From Cryptomeria japonica (Eukaryota; Streptophyta; Pinopsida; Cupressales; Cupressaceae): 64,000 bases of DNA. The position numbers and the translations under genes were made by a program. The notes beneath the pieces were generated by a model that was given only the letters and a program-made list of their open reading frames with translations, searched no databases and was not told the origin of the DNA. This document shows, in pieces, positions 10,827 to 22,327 of this stretch. Position 1 is the stretch's first letter, and the number at the start of each line of letters is the position of its first letter. Location: NCBI RefSeq assembly GCF_030272615.1, contig NC_081412.1, positions 40,914,791 to 40,978,790 of the forward strand, read 5' to 3'.

Positions 10827-12186
10827 TATTGGCATTTGCATGAATATTGCATTAATGATATGCTATGTTGTCATTGATGTCAATTAACCGGTAATGATAT
10901 TGTTGATATTGTTGTAATATTATTATTGTAACCGATAGGAGGAATTTGTGGAGTGAACCAGTAGCTGGTGTAAACCTTATCTATTGATGTAATTGGTAAA
11001 CCCTACCTGTTGTTTTTTATAAACCCTAACCGATTAAGTTTGGTGAATTGGTTATATTGGTTTATGAACTGATGATGAGCGGAAATGATTATGCCACATA
11101 TGATTATTGTGTGAAGACAATTCCAAGAGATTTTGGTGAGTTGTTGTAACCATTTTTGTCTAGGGAATGAGAAAATGTATGGCAAGTGGTGATGAGTTAC
11201 TAAGTTCGATGAAGCAGTGATCAAGGAGTGATCAAGGTTTTCTTGATTAATGTGCAAAGATTGGTATGTAATCCAACAGTCATACTTGAACATATTTGTT
11301 TGTAATCTCTATGAGAAGTAGGTTTTTGTTGTATTACCGACCTGATTGATTTGTTTATAAGGTCGATGATTTTGTTTAGTTTAATGAGTTGGCAAAGACT
11401 GCGCACAGATCAGTTGAGTGTGTGGTTGTCAAACTTGATGATGTATCCACAGTTTGAGTAAAGGCAAATAGGAGCATGAAATGGATCTGATCAAGAAAGT
11501 GTAGTGTTATTCATACAGATCACCAAACACTTGTTGTTTTCTAACAATTACAGTAGAATTGAAATCCCCTAACTAGGTAAGCTCTAATAAGCTTGGTGGT
11601 ATTCAAATCCTCTAACAAGGTGATCCATTAGATTGGATTTTCAAATCCTCTACCGAGGTTACTCCTTACATGGTATTGCTTCTAACAAGGCATTTGTAGT
11701 CAATTCCTTAACTGGGTGATTCCTAAAAGGATCAGTTCTTAACAGGACTTTTTGTAAAGCTTTAACAGGCCAGGCTCCTAATAGGGCAAACTTCAGAAGA
11801 GTTCAAATAGTTATCTTGTGATTCTCATCTCACCATGGTTTTTACCTATTTTGGTTTCCACGTCAAAAATATTTGTGTCAAGTGGTGAATGTTTTTGTGG
11901 TTATGTTTTCATGGTTGATTTACTTAACTAATTAACTATTTTGATAAGTCATGATAACTGGAAGCATTAAGAAATGAAGAAGTTGTTTGCTGTTAATTTG
12001 TTCTAATAGTCAACCGGTTTATCCTATAAGTTTTTTATCTTGACAGAGGTATTACATTATTATTCTAAGTTTACTTTGAGAGAATGATTTTTGAGATTGG
12101 TGAAGTTTGCATTAGTTTTTCTATCTACTGATTGACCCCCCCCTCTTAGTAGTTGACCGTATACTTATTCTTTCATCATACCATCA
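10827..12186 (+). repeat. 5' LTR of element B
   Basis: It starts TATTGGCATTTGCATGA (TG mutated to TA) and ends ATACCATCA just before the PBS. It carries ACCGGT-like palindromes near 10890-10960, the TAAC-motif array (11560-11800) and a C-rich tract (12133-12148). Confidence 0.9.
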
Positions 12187-12200
12187 ATTGGTATCAAAGC
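12187..12200 (+). other. Primer-binding site of element B
   Basis: ATTGGTATCAAAGC sits directly after the LTR end, matching the initiator-Met tRNA 3' end with one change. Confidence 0.85.
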
Positions 12201-12256
12201 ATATCAAGTCCTCTAAGTTTTAAGCCTAACAAATTGAGGTAAAGATCTTGCAGATC

Positions 12257-13284
12257 ATGATGAAGAAGGAAGGTCCAAAGTTTAATAGAGACAACTACAG
12301 GATATGGAGTGACAAAATGAAAATTTATATCAAGAGTTTGGGAAGTCAGTATTGGGAACATGTCGATACTAAGTATGTTGCACCTATTGGGATGTTGACT
12401 GATAATTAGAAGAAAGAGAAACAAGAAAATCATCAAGCACTGGAGGCTATTATTAGTTCTTTGTTTGATGCAGAGTATGTAGATGTTCATGGTCTTGAGA
12501 CTGTATATGAGGTATGGAAAAAAATTGAAGAGATTTATAGTGGTGATGAACATGTTAAGATTACTAAAGAAGAGAGTCTAAAAGGAAAGTTTGATGACAT
12601 GCAGATGGCTGAAGGTGAGAATATCTAGCAGTATGATCAAAGGATAAAAGAGATAGTTGGTAAAATTAAGAGTGTAGGAGGTAAAGTGGAAGATTCCACA
12701 GTGATCAGTAAGGTACTGAGAACCTTGCTACCAGTCTACACTATCCAAGTTGCAGCTATTTAGGAGCTGAAGTCCATTGACAAAACTAAGGTAACTAATG
12801 ACTCCATCATTGGCAAGATTATTTCTTTTGAATTAAATGGTTATGATGGTAGTCTACAAAAATTTGAGTTTGCATTTAGAGCTTCTGTTTCTAACCCATC
12901 TATAGGGAAAAGTAGAGATGCCAGTCATAGTTATGAATCCAAATCCTATAGAGAAGTTGATGATGAAGACTATTTAGTTGAGCTTGAAGCATTGTTGGCC
13001 AAGCGGTTTCCTAGAGGTATAGGTAAATATAGAGGCAAATTAGGCAAATTACCTTTGAAATGTTTTGCATGCAACAAGATTGGACACATTGCTGCTAACT
13101 GTCCTAGTGGTGATAATGAGCACAAATTAGAGAAATTCAAGAAGTATAAGGTTAAAGGAAAAAGAGATTGTCTTATTGCTATTTATGGTGGTATCATTGA
13201 TGAGGAATTCGATGGTGATGCTAATGAAGACATTGTGTTTGTAGCCATTAAAGAAGAGATGTCAGACCAGAAGGCATTCGTATC
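12257..13284 (+). pseudogene. Gag relic of B
   Basis: Starts at ATGATGAAGAAGGAAGG, 70 bases after the LTR. UBN2-type Gag text follows (FNRDNYRIWSDKMKIYIKS, YVDVHGLETVYEVWKK, GKFDDMQMAEGEN). The zinc knuckle CFACNKIGHIAANC is intact. Premature stops include TAG at 12407 and 12626 and TAG near 12763. At 12626-12631 the pair reads TAG CAG where C has CAG TAG, pointing to an ancestral CAG CAG. Confidence 0.88.
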
Positions 13285-15014
13285 CAGGATGGATAACTCT
13301 GATGATTGGATCATTGATAGTGGTTGTTCACATCACATGACCGGTGATCGGAGAAAATTTCTCTCTCAAGGAATTTTATGGCGGAGTTTTAAGGTTTGGT
13401 AAAGACTCACCGTGCATGGTTAAAGGTAAGGGAACTATTTCTCTTAATGGAAAGAGTAGTGCAGATGAAGTCTACTAGGTTGAAGGTTTAAAGCACAATA
13501 TTTTGAGTGTGGCACAACTCAATGATAGGGGATACCCATTAAAGTTTAAAAATGGTATGTGCAAAATCTATGGCAATAAAGGTGAACTGATTGCGACCAA
13601 GAACTGAGATAAAGGTAACTTGTTTCACCTTAATCCTAAAGCCAACAATAGTTTAATTGAAAAGATAGATGATAGTTGGCTTTGGCATAGGATATTTTGT
13701 CATATAAACATTGATAACATTGTTAAATTGAGTAAGTCCAAGACAGTGAGAGGTTTGCCTCAGTTAAACAAACTGGTTAATGCTATGTGCAAAGAATGTC
13801 AGTTGGGAAAGATGACATCCTGAACTTTCAAGAGAAAATCTTTTTCAGTGGAACATTTGTTAGATTTGTTCACACAGATCTTTGTGGACCAATAAGAACA
13901 AAAAGTATTCAAAGTGACAAATATTTCATGATCTTCACTGATGATTGGTCAAGGATGATGTGGGTCACATTCTTGAAGGATAAGACTGAGTCTTTTTGTA
14001 AGTTCAAGGCATTCAGGGCCTTAGCTAAGAAAGAGAGTGGTAAGAAGATAGAGTGTCTGAGGATAGATCAAGGTAGTGAATTTACTTATATGGAATTCAC
14101 TAGGTATTGTGAAGAAAATCGTATCAAACGATAGCTTTCTGCACCAAGGACACCACAACAGAGTGATATTGCAGAGAGATACAACCAGTCAGTTGTTGAA
14201 GCTGCTAGGATGATTTTGATACAAGGAGGTGTAGTGAAAACTTTCTGGAGAGAAGTTGTCAGCACAACTATCTATACTATGAATTGGATTCTGGTAAAGA
14301 GAGGTAAGGACAAGACTCCTTATGAATATTGGTATGGTAGATCACCCGATGTTAATTATTTTAGAATATTTGGAAGCAAATGTTTTATTAAGAGAGGTGA
14401 TTATATTAGCAAATTTGAGGCTAAAAGTGATGAAGGTATATTTCTTGGCTATTCCACCAAGAGTAAGGCCTACAAGTGTTTTAACAATCGGACACAAAGA
14501 ATTATTGAGAGTGCTAATGTTTGAGTGGATGAAAATCATGAAGTCTCAGAGGAAACCAGTTCAGAGAAAAAGGATGAAGATCCTTGCATTTTGTTTTTGG
14601 AACCAGAAACTATGAAATCTGAAATCGCCAAAGCAAATATTTATGTACCAGTTCAATAGAACAGATAAATTCAGAAGAAGATGATGACAATGAAAAAGCT
14701 AAACCTGAAGATAATGATCATGTTATTCCAAGATATGTGAGACTGAATCACAATCCTGAATAGATTATTGGGGATAAAGATGCTAGAGTACTAACTAGAA
14801 GAAGAATCAAAGAGAATTCTTGCATGATCTCCACTATTGAACCAAGAACTGCTAAGGAAGCATTTGGTGATGATCATGGGGTTAAAGCTATGGAGGAGGA
14901 ATTATATCAAATTGAAAATAACAACACATGAACCCTAGTACCTCGACTAATAAATAAAAATGTGATAGGTACTAAGTGGGTATTCAGGAACAAGTTGAAT
15001 GAAGATGGTGTTAT
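13285..15014 (+). pseudogene. Protease, integrase and first part of RT relic of B
   Basis: The protease keeps WIIDSGCSHHMTGD (about 13307-13350) but is soon frameshifted. Integrase has WLWHRIFCHINIDNIV and CKECQLGKMTS, then HTDLCGP, FTDDWSR, RIDQGSEF and the catalytic Glu in IAERYN, so the DD-E residues are visible. The C-terminus has TPYEYWYGRSPDVNYF and GIFLGYSTKSK. RT starts with TKWVFRNKLNEDGV and stops exactly at the insertion of element C. Stops and frameshifts occur near 13380, 13476, 13606, 13821, 14134 and 14523. Confidence 0.88.
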
Positions 15015-16393
15015 TGTTGGCATCTGAATGAAGATTGCATTAATGATATGTTATGTTGTCATTGATGTCAATTAACCAGTGATGATATTGCTGATATTGT
15101 TGTTATTATTGATATTGTCATGTAATCGATAGGAAGAGCTTTGTGAAGGACATTATAAACTGGTATGTAAGTTTGTGAGTTGAACTGGTAACTGGTGTAA
15201 AAGGTTAAACCCTATCTATGTAATATAACCGGTAAACCCTAACCGATTAAGGTTGATGAATTGGTTATGTTGGTTTATGATCTGATGTTGAGTGGTAATG
15301 ATGGTGACACGTATGGTCCATGTATGAAGACAAGGTCAAATATTTTGGCGCATTCTTTTGTCTAGGGAATGAGCAAAGTGTGTCGCATCTAATGCGAAGC
15401 GCGTGATGAGTTACTGAGCTCGATGAAGCAGTAATCAAGGAGTGGTTGAGATTTTCTTGATTGATGTGTAGAGATTGCTATGAAATCCAACGGTGATACT
15501 TGTACTAACTTGTTTGTAATCTCGATGAGAGGATTAGGTTTTTGTGTGTTACCGACCTAATTGATTTGTATATAAGGTTGATGAAGTTTTTTTTTTTTAG
15601 TGTTGGCAAGAGTTGTCAGAAATCAATTGAGTGTGTGGTTGCCAAACCAGATAATGAGTCTATAGTTTGAGTAAAGGCAGATAGGAACTTAAAAGGATTT
15701 GATCAAGCAAGTGTAGTGCTATTCAGACAGATCAAGTAAACTCCTGTTGTTTTTGACCAATTACAGCATAATTGAAATCCCTTAACCGGGTAAGCTCTAA
15801 CAAGGTGATCTATTAGACTAGATTTTATAATCCTCTACTAAGGTTACTCCTTACAAGATATTTTCTTCTAACAAGGTATTTATAGTCAATCCCTTAACTG
15901 GGTGATTCCTAACAGGATCGGTTCTTAACAAGACTTTTGTAAAAGTTTTAATAGGCTTCACTCCTAATAGGGCAAACTTTAGAAGAGCTCAAATACTATC
16001 TTGTGAGTCTCATCTCATCATGGTTTTTACCTATTTGGGTTTCCACGTCAAAAATACTTGTGTCATGTGGTGAATGTTTTTGTGGTTACGAGCTTATGAT
16101 TGATTTACTACTTAACTATTTCTGATAAGGCATGATAATCAGTAGAATTGAGAAATGGAGTATGTTGACATATGATAAAGAATTTGGATGTTTACAAGTT
16201 TAATGTTAAGTTTCTATAACAACCAACTGGGTTTTCTTATGAGTATTGTTCTTGATAGTGGTATTTCATTGATAAGTTTACTTTGTGTGATTGAGATTGA
16301 GATTGGGAAAGTTTGTATTAGTTTTTCTATTTATAGATTCACTCCCCCCCTCTCAGTAATCTATCAGATACTTATTCTTTCATCATATCATCA
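15015..16393 (+). repeat. 5' LTR of element C
   Basis: TGTTGGCATCTGAATGA... to ...ATATCATCA. It is the same family as the A and B LTRs but clearly a separate subgroup, shared with 20891-22327 (for example TGTAAAAGGTTAAACCCTA). It has a TAAC-motif array at 15775-16000 and a C-tract at 16343-16350. Confidence 0.9.
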
Positions 16394-16407
16394 ATTAGTA
16401 TCAGAGA
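16394..16407 (+). other. Degenerate primer-binding site of C
   Basis: ATTAGTATCAGAG follows the LTR end. It matches the initiator-Met tRNA complement except for G-to-A in the TGG. Confidence 0.7.
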
Positions 16408-16463
16408 ATATCAAGTCCTCTAAGGTCTATGCCTAACATCTTGAGGAAAAGATCTTCTAGATC

Positions 16464-17480
16464 ATGATGAAGAAGGAAGGTCCGAAGTTCAACAAAGAAA
16501 ACTATAGGATATGGAGTGATAAAATGAAGATTTACATCAAGAGTGTGGGAAGTCAGTATTGGGATCATGTAGATACTAAGTATATTGAACCTAATGGGAC
16601 TCTGACTAATGATCATAAGAAAGAACAACAAGAAAATCATCAAGCATTGGAAGCTATTATCACTTCCATGTCTGATGCTCAATATGTAGATGTTCATGGT
16701 CTTAAAACTGCATATGAGGTATGGAAAAAACTTGAAGATATTTATAGCAGTGATGAACATGTTAAGATTGCTAAAGAGGAAAGTATAAGAGGAAAGTTTG
16801 ATGACATGAGGATGGCTGAAGGTGAGAATATCCAGTAGTATGATCAAAGGATAAAAGAGATAGTCAGTGAAATTAAGAGTGTAGGGGGGAAAGTGGAACA
16901 TGCCACAATGATCAGTAAGGTACTGAGAACCCTGCTACCGGTTTATGTTATTCAAGTTATAGATATTCAGAAGCTAAAGTCCATTGACAAAACTAAGCTA
17001 ACTCTTGACTCCATCATTGGCAAGCTTACTATTTTTTAATTAAACAGTTGTGATGGTAGTGTACAAAAATCTGAGTCTGCATTTAGAGATTTTGTTTCTA
17101 ACCTATCTATGAGGAAAAGTAGAGATACTAGTCATGGTTATGAATATAGATCAAGAAGAGATGTTGATGATGAAGACAGTTTAGTGGAGCTTGAAGCATT
17201 GTTGGCAAAACAGTTTCCTAGAGGCATTGGTAAATATAGAGGTAAATTACCTATAAAATGTTTTACATAAAACAAGATTGGTTACATTGTTGTGAACTGT
17301 CCTAATGGTGAAAATGAACATGAGAGATAAATTAAAGAAGTATAAGGGTAAAGGCAACATAGATTGTCTTATTTCTATTAATAGTGGTATCACTGATGAA
17401 GAATCTAATGGTGATTCTAGTGAAGATATTGTGTTTGTAGTTATTAAGGAAGAGATATCTGACCAGAAGGCATTAGTATC
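16464..17480 (+). pseudogene. Gag relic of C
   Basis: Starts ATGATGAAGAAGGAAGG at 16464 and is open for 124 codons (FNKENYRIWSDKMKIYIKS, YVDVHGLKTAYEVWKKLED) to TAG at 16836. The zinc knuckle is destroyed: the second Cys codon is a TAA and the His is Tyr (NKIGYIVVNC). A C-terminal acidic stretch leads into a 347-codon open frame starting at 17305 that continues into protease. Confidence 0.88.
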
Positions 17481-18900
17481 TAGGACGGATAACTCCGATG
17501 ATTGGATAATTGATAGTGGTTGTTCACATAATATGACCAGTGATCAGAGCAAATTTATTTCCTTGAAGGAATTCGATGGCAATGATGTTATATTTGGCAA
17601 TGACTCACCTTGCATGATTAAAGGTAAAGGATTTATTTCTCTTAATGGGAAGAGCAGTGCAGATGATGTCTACTGGGTTGAAGGTATAAAGCACAATCTT
17701 TTGAGTCAACTCAATGACAAAGGATTCCCACTGGAGTTTAAAAATGGTATGTGCAAAATATTTGACAAAGTTGAATTAATTGCAATTGGGAAGCAAACTA
17801 AACATAACCTGTTTCACCTTAATTCTAAAGTTAGCAACTGTTTTATTGCAAAAATAGATGATAGCTGGCTTTGGCATAGGATATTTTGTCATATAAACTT
17901 TGATAACATTGTTAAAGTGAGTAAGTCCAAGACAATGAGAGGTTTGCCTCAGTTAGACAAGCTGGTTAATGCTCTTTGCAAAGAATGTCAGTTAAGACAT
18001 ATGACTTCTTCAACTTCCAAAAGAAAATCCTTTTCAACGAAGCACTTGTTAGATTTGGTTCATATAGATCTTTGTGGACCAATAAGAACAAAAAGCATTC
18101 AAGGTGACAGATATTTTATGATTCTCATTGATGATTTCTCAAGGATGATGTGGGTCACATTATTAAAAGATAAGACCGAATCTTTTGGTAATTTCAAGGC
18201 ACTCAGGGCCTTAGCTGAGAAAGAGAGTGGTAAGAAGATAAAATGTCTAAGGATAGATCAAGGTGGCAAATTCACTTCTGAGGAATTCACTAGCTATTGT
18301 GAAGAGAATGGTATCAAATGGCAACTTTCTGCACCAAGGACACCATAGTAGAATGGTATCCCAAAGAGAAACAATCGGCCAGTTGTTGAAGATGCTAGGA
18401 CAATGTTGATACAAGGAGGTGTAGCAAAAACCTTTTGGAGAGAAGCTGTCAACACAACTATCTACACAATGAACCGGGTTCTGGTAAAGAGAGGTGAGGA
18501 GAAGAATCCTTATGAATATTGGTATGGAACATCACCTGATGTTAGCTATTTTAAGATATTTGGAAACAAATGCTTTATTAAGAGAGGTGATTACATTAGC
18601 AAATTTGAGGCTAAGAGTGATGAAGGTATATTTCTTGGCTATTCCACCAAGCATAAGGCCTACAAATGTTTTAACAATCGAACACAAAGAATTGTTGAGA
18701 GTGTTGATGTTCGAGTGGATGAATTTCCTGAAGTCTCAGAAGGAACCAGTTTAGAGAAAAAGGATGAAGATCCTTGCATTTGTTTTTGGAACCAGAAACT
18801 GTGAAAACTGAAACCAGCAAAGCAAATTGTAATGCACTTGTTCTACTGAAATAGATAAATTTAGAAGAAGATGAAGATAATGTAGAAGCATAACCTGAAG
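17481..18900 (+). pseudogene. Protease and integrase relic of C
   Basis: WIIDSGCSHNMTSD marks the protease with its DSG intact. WLWHRIFCHINFDNIV and CKECQLRHMTS form the zinc-binding block. The integrase core shows HIDLCGP, LIDDFSRMMW and RIDQGGKFTSEEF. The frame is cut by two adjacent TAG codons (18346-18351) where relatives have CA(A/G) CAG. The expected Glu reads IPKRNN, so it is lost. The C-terminal GIFLGYSTKHK block is open at 18403-18804. Confidence 0.88.
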
Positions 18901-20560
18901 ATAATAATCATGGTATTCCTAGATATGTGAGACTGAATCACAATCCTGAGCAGATTATTGGAGATAAAGATGATGGAGTACTAACCAGAAGAAGAATCAG
19001 AGAGAATTCTTGCATGATCTCCACCATTGAGCCAAGAACTGCTAAGGAAGCATTTGGTGATGATCATTGGGTTAAAGCTATGGAGGAGGAATTGGATCAA
19101 ATTGAGAAGAACAACACTTGGACCCTAGTACCCCAACCGGTAAATAAGAATATTATAGCTACTAAATGGGTATAGAGGAACAAGTTGAATGGATATGGTG
19201 TTGTAGTTCACAACAAGGAAAGATTGGTTTGCAAGGGTTATGCAAAAGAAGAAGGAGAAGATTATGGTAAAACTTTTGCACCAGTAGCAAGAGTGGAAGG
19301 TGTCAGAACTTTACTTGCTTTTGCAGCCCATAAGAAGTTCAAGGAATATCAGATGGATGTTAAGTTTGCATTTGTGAATGGGATATTGGAAGAAGTATAC
19401 ATAGAACAACCAGATGGTTATGCTTTGACTCATGAGAAAGACATGGTATGCAGATTTCATAAGGCTTTATATGGATTGGAACAGGCACCTAGAGCATGGT
19501 ATGAAAGGCTTCATACACATTTGATGAAGATAGGCTTTCTGGTAACCAGTGATGATAGTAGCATATATCTCAAGTCTAAAGGAGATGAAATATTGGTCAG
19601 TGAAGTATTTGTTGATGATATCATATTTGGAGGTAATGATGTCATGAGCCATAGTTTTGCAGATGAAATGAAAAATGAGTTTGAAATGTCTTTAGTAGGG
19701 GAAATAATTTTTTTCATAGGCTTGCACATACAACAAATGAAGAATGGTATTTTTATTACACAGTCTAAGTATGTGAAAGAGGTTTTGAAGATATTTGGCA
19801 TGAGTGACTGTAAACCAGTTGGGACACCAAGGGTTACAGGTTGCAAGTTGTCTAAGGAAGATGAATCTAAGTCTATTGATGAGAAGTAATACAGGTCAAT
19901 GATTGGAAAATTGCACTATGTTGTTCACAACAGACCGAACATAGCCCATGCAGTTGGCATAGTTGCTAGATCCCAAAAGAATCCTAAGGAAACACACCTG
20001 ATAGAAACCAAGAGAATATTTAGATACCTGAAAGGTACTATTGACTATGGATTATGGTATACATATGGAGGAAACTTTGATTTGAAGGTGTACATAGATG
20101 CTAATTGGGAAGGAAATGTTGATTACTGAAAAAGCACAACCAATAGAGCATTTTTGATTGGAGGAAGGCTTGTTTCATGGAGTAGTAAAAAGCAGAGTTG
20201 TACTTCACAATCTACTGCTGAAGATGAGTATGTTGCAACTTATATAAATTGCACATAGGCTATTTGGATGAGGCACATTTTGTAAGGTTTTAAGATGAAG
20301 ATTTCAGAACCTATAAATATTTTATGTGATAATACAAGTGCCATAAATATTTCTAAGAATCTTGTTTTGCATGCACGAACCAAGAACATTGAACTGAAGT
20401 ATCATTTCTTGTGGGAAAAGTTCAAAGTAAAGATGTTCTCTTAGAGAATGTTTCTACTAAGGAATAGCTTGCAGATATTTTTACCAAACCTCTACCTAAG
20501 ACTACATTTGAGTATCTTAGAAGTCAACTAGGGGTTGTACCCCTTCATGAGGTTAGTTGA
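18901..20560 (+). pseudogene. Reverse transcriptase and RNase H relic of C
   Basis: Best RT of the A/B/C group. It is open at 19185-19889 with [48 protein letters not shown] and catalytic FVDDIIFGGND (about 19606-19638), then ITQSKYVKEVLK. A TAG at 19173 (TKWV, stop, RNKLN) and a TAA at 19887 break it. RNase H follows (SMIGKLHYVVHNR, KVYIDANWEGN, CDNTSAI, ELKYHFL), with further stops after 20129, and ends at 20560 after PLHEVS. Confidence 0.9.
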
Positions 20561-20872
20561 GCATGATGTTGATTGCATCAGTCCCTGAATCACTTGTAGA
20601 ATTTTATAAGGATTGGTGTATAAGTAGATGTATTCCATAGGGGGGCATCAAATTGCAGTATGTTATTGATGCATAGTGAAAATTTGAAATTACATGTTTT
20701 ACTTTCAATTTGGCATTGTTGTCAAAGGGAGAGAAGAATTATGTGATTATGGGAGGGAAAGCTAGCGATAGGCTGAAGATAGAGAGAGCATGTGAATACT
20801 TGGTAATGTAAACCAGGATTCCTATTCATAATCTCAACAACAATCAATGGTGTTGATATGTGTACTGCCATC

Positions 20873-20890
20873 AATGCCAAAGGGGGAGAT
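20873..20890 (+). other. Polypurine tract of element C
   Basis: AATGCCAAAGGGGGAGAT immediately before TGTTGG. A second purine run, CAAAGGGAGAGAAG, lies at about 20725-20740. Confidence 0.88.
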
Positions 20891-22327
20891 TGTTGGCATT
20901 TGCATGAGTATTTCATTGATGATATGTTATGTTGTCATTGATGTCAATTAACCGGTAATGATATTGCTGATATTGTTGTTATTATTGATATTGTCTTGTA
21001 ATCGGTAGGAAGAGATTTGTGAAGGATATTGTAAACTGGTATGTAATTTTATGCGTTGAATCGGTAACCGATGTAAAAGGTTAAGCCCTATCTATGTAAT
21101 GTAACTGATAAACCCTATCAGTTGTTTTTGTTAAATCCTAACCGATTAAGGTTGTTGAATTGGTTATGTTGGTTTATGATCTGATGTTGAGCAATAATGA
21201 TGGTGACACGTATGGTCAGTGTATGAAGACAAGTTCAAATGTTTTGGCATGTTTGTTTGTCTAGGGAATGAGAAAAGTGTATTGTATCTAATGCAAAGCG
21301 CGTGATGAGTTACTGAACTCGATGAAGCAGTAATCAAGGAGCAGTTGAGGTTTTCTTGATTGATGTGTAGAGATTGCTATGAAATCCAATGGTCATAATT
21401 GTACCGACTTGTTTTTAATCTCGATGAGAGGATTAGGTTTTTGTTGTGTTACTGACCTAATTGATTTTTTTATAAGGTCGATGAAGTTGTTTTGTTTAGT
21501 GTTGACAAGAGTTGGTAGAAATCAGTTGAGTGTGTGGTTTCCAAATTGGATAATGAGTCTGCATTTTGAGTAAAGGAAGATAGGAACTTAAAAGGATCTG
21601 ATCAAGCAAGTGTAGTGCTATTCAGACAGATCAAGAAAACTCATGTTGTTTTCTAACAATTACAACAAAATTGAAATCCCCTTACCAAGTAAGCTCTAAC
21701 AAGCTTGGTTACTTATTAAATCCTCTAACAAGGTGATCCATTAGATTGGATTTTCAAATCCTCTATTGAGGTTACTCCTTATAGGATATTTGCTTCTAAC
21801 AAGGCATTTATAGTCAATCCCTTAACCGGGTGATTCCTAACAGGATCAGTTCTTAACAGGACTTTTGTAAAAGCTTTAACAGGATTGTCTCCTAATAGGG
21901 TGAACTTTAGAAGAGTTCAGATATTATCTTGTGAGTCTCATCTCACCGTGGTTTTCACCTATTTAGTTTTCCATGTCAAAAATACTTGTGTCATGTGATG
22001 AATGTTTTTGAAGTTATGATATTATGGTTGCTTTACTACTTAACTATTTCTGATAAGGCATGATAACTGAAAGCATTGAGAAATGGAGTATATTGACATA
22101 TGATAAAGCATTTGGATGTTTACAAGTTTAATGTTGTTTATTGTTAATTGATGTAGCAGTCAACTGGGTTTTCTTATGAGTATTGATCTTGACAGTGGCA
22201 TTTCACTGATAAGTTTACTTTGTGTGATTGAGATTGAGATTGGGAAAGTTTGTATCAGTTTTTCTATTTACTGATTCACCCCCCTCTCAGTAATATACCG
22301 GATTCTTATTCTTTCATCATACCATCA
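20891..22327 (+). repeat. 3' LTR of element C
   Basis: TGTTGGCATTTGCATGAG to ATACCATCA. It matches the C 5' LTR with indels (about 1.44 versus 1.38 kb). Same palindromes, TAAC-motif array (21660-21910) and C-tract (22278-22287). Confidence 0.9.

Larger units (their letters stand above)
15015..22327 (+). mobile_element. Ty1/copia retrotransposon C, nested in B
   Basis: A complete but degenerate element with LTRs at 15015-16393 and 20891-22327, a PBS, a PPT and the whole Gag-Pol order. It sits inside B's RT, in the same orientation. B reads ...NKLNEDGV on the left and VVRNKVRLVYKGYAQEE on the right. No clean 5-bp duplication is seen. ATTG occurs at both edges (15013-15016 and 22328-22331), which may be the duplication with an LTR boundary offset by two bases. 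Confidence 0.92.

Noticed and set aside
12187-12200. tRNA gene fragments at TGGTATCA(A/G)AGC sites
   Set aside because: These are primer-binding sites directly after LTR ends; no cloverleaf flanks them.
12194-12553. 119-codon minus ORF (also 7235-7540 on plus and 16401-16901 on minus)
   Set aside because: Antisense shadow of Gag in B, A and C.
19467-19846. Antisense ORFs over the RT of C (and similar ones at 4083-4358, 22695-22931, 61403-61645)
   Set aside because: Shadows of conserved RT codons on the other strand; they recur because the RT sequence recurs.
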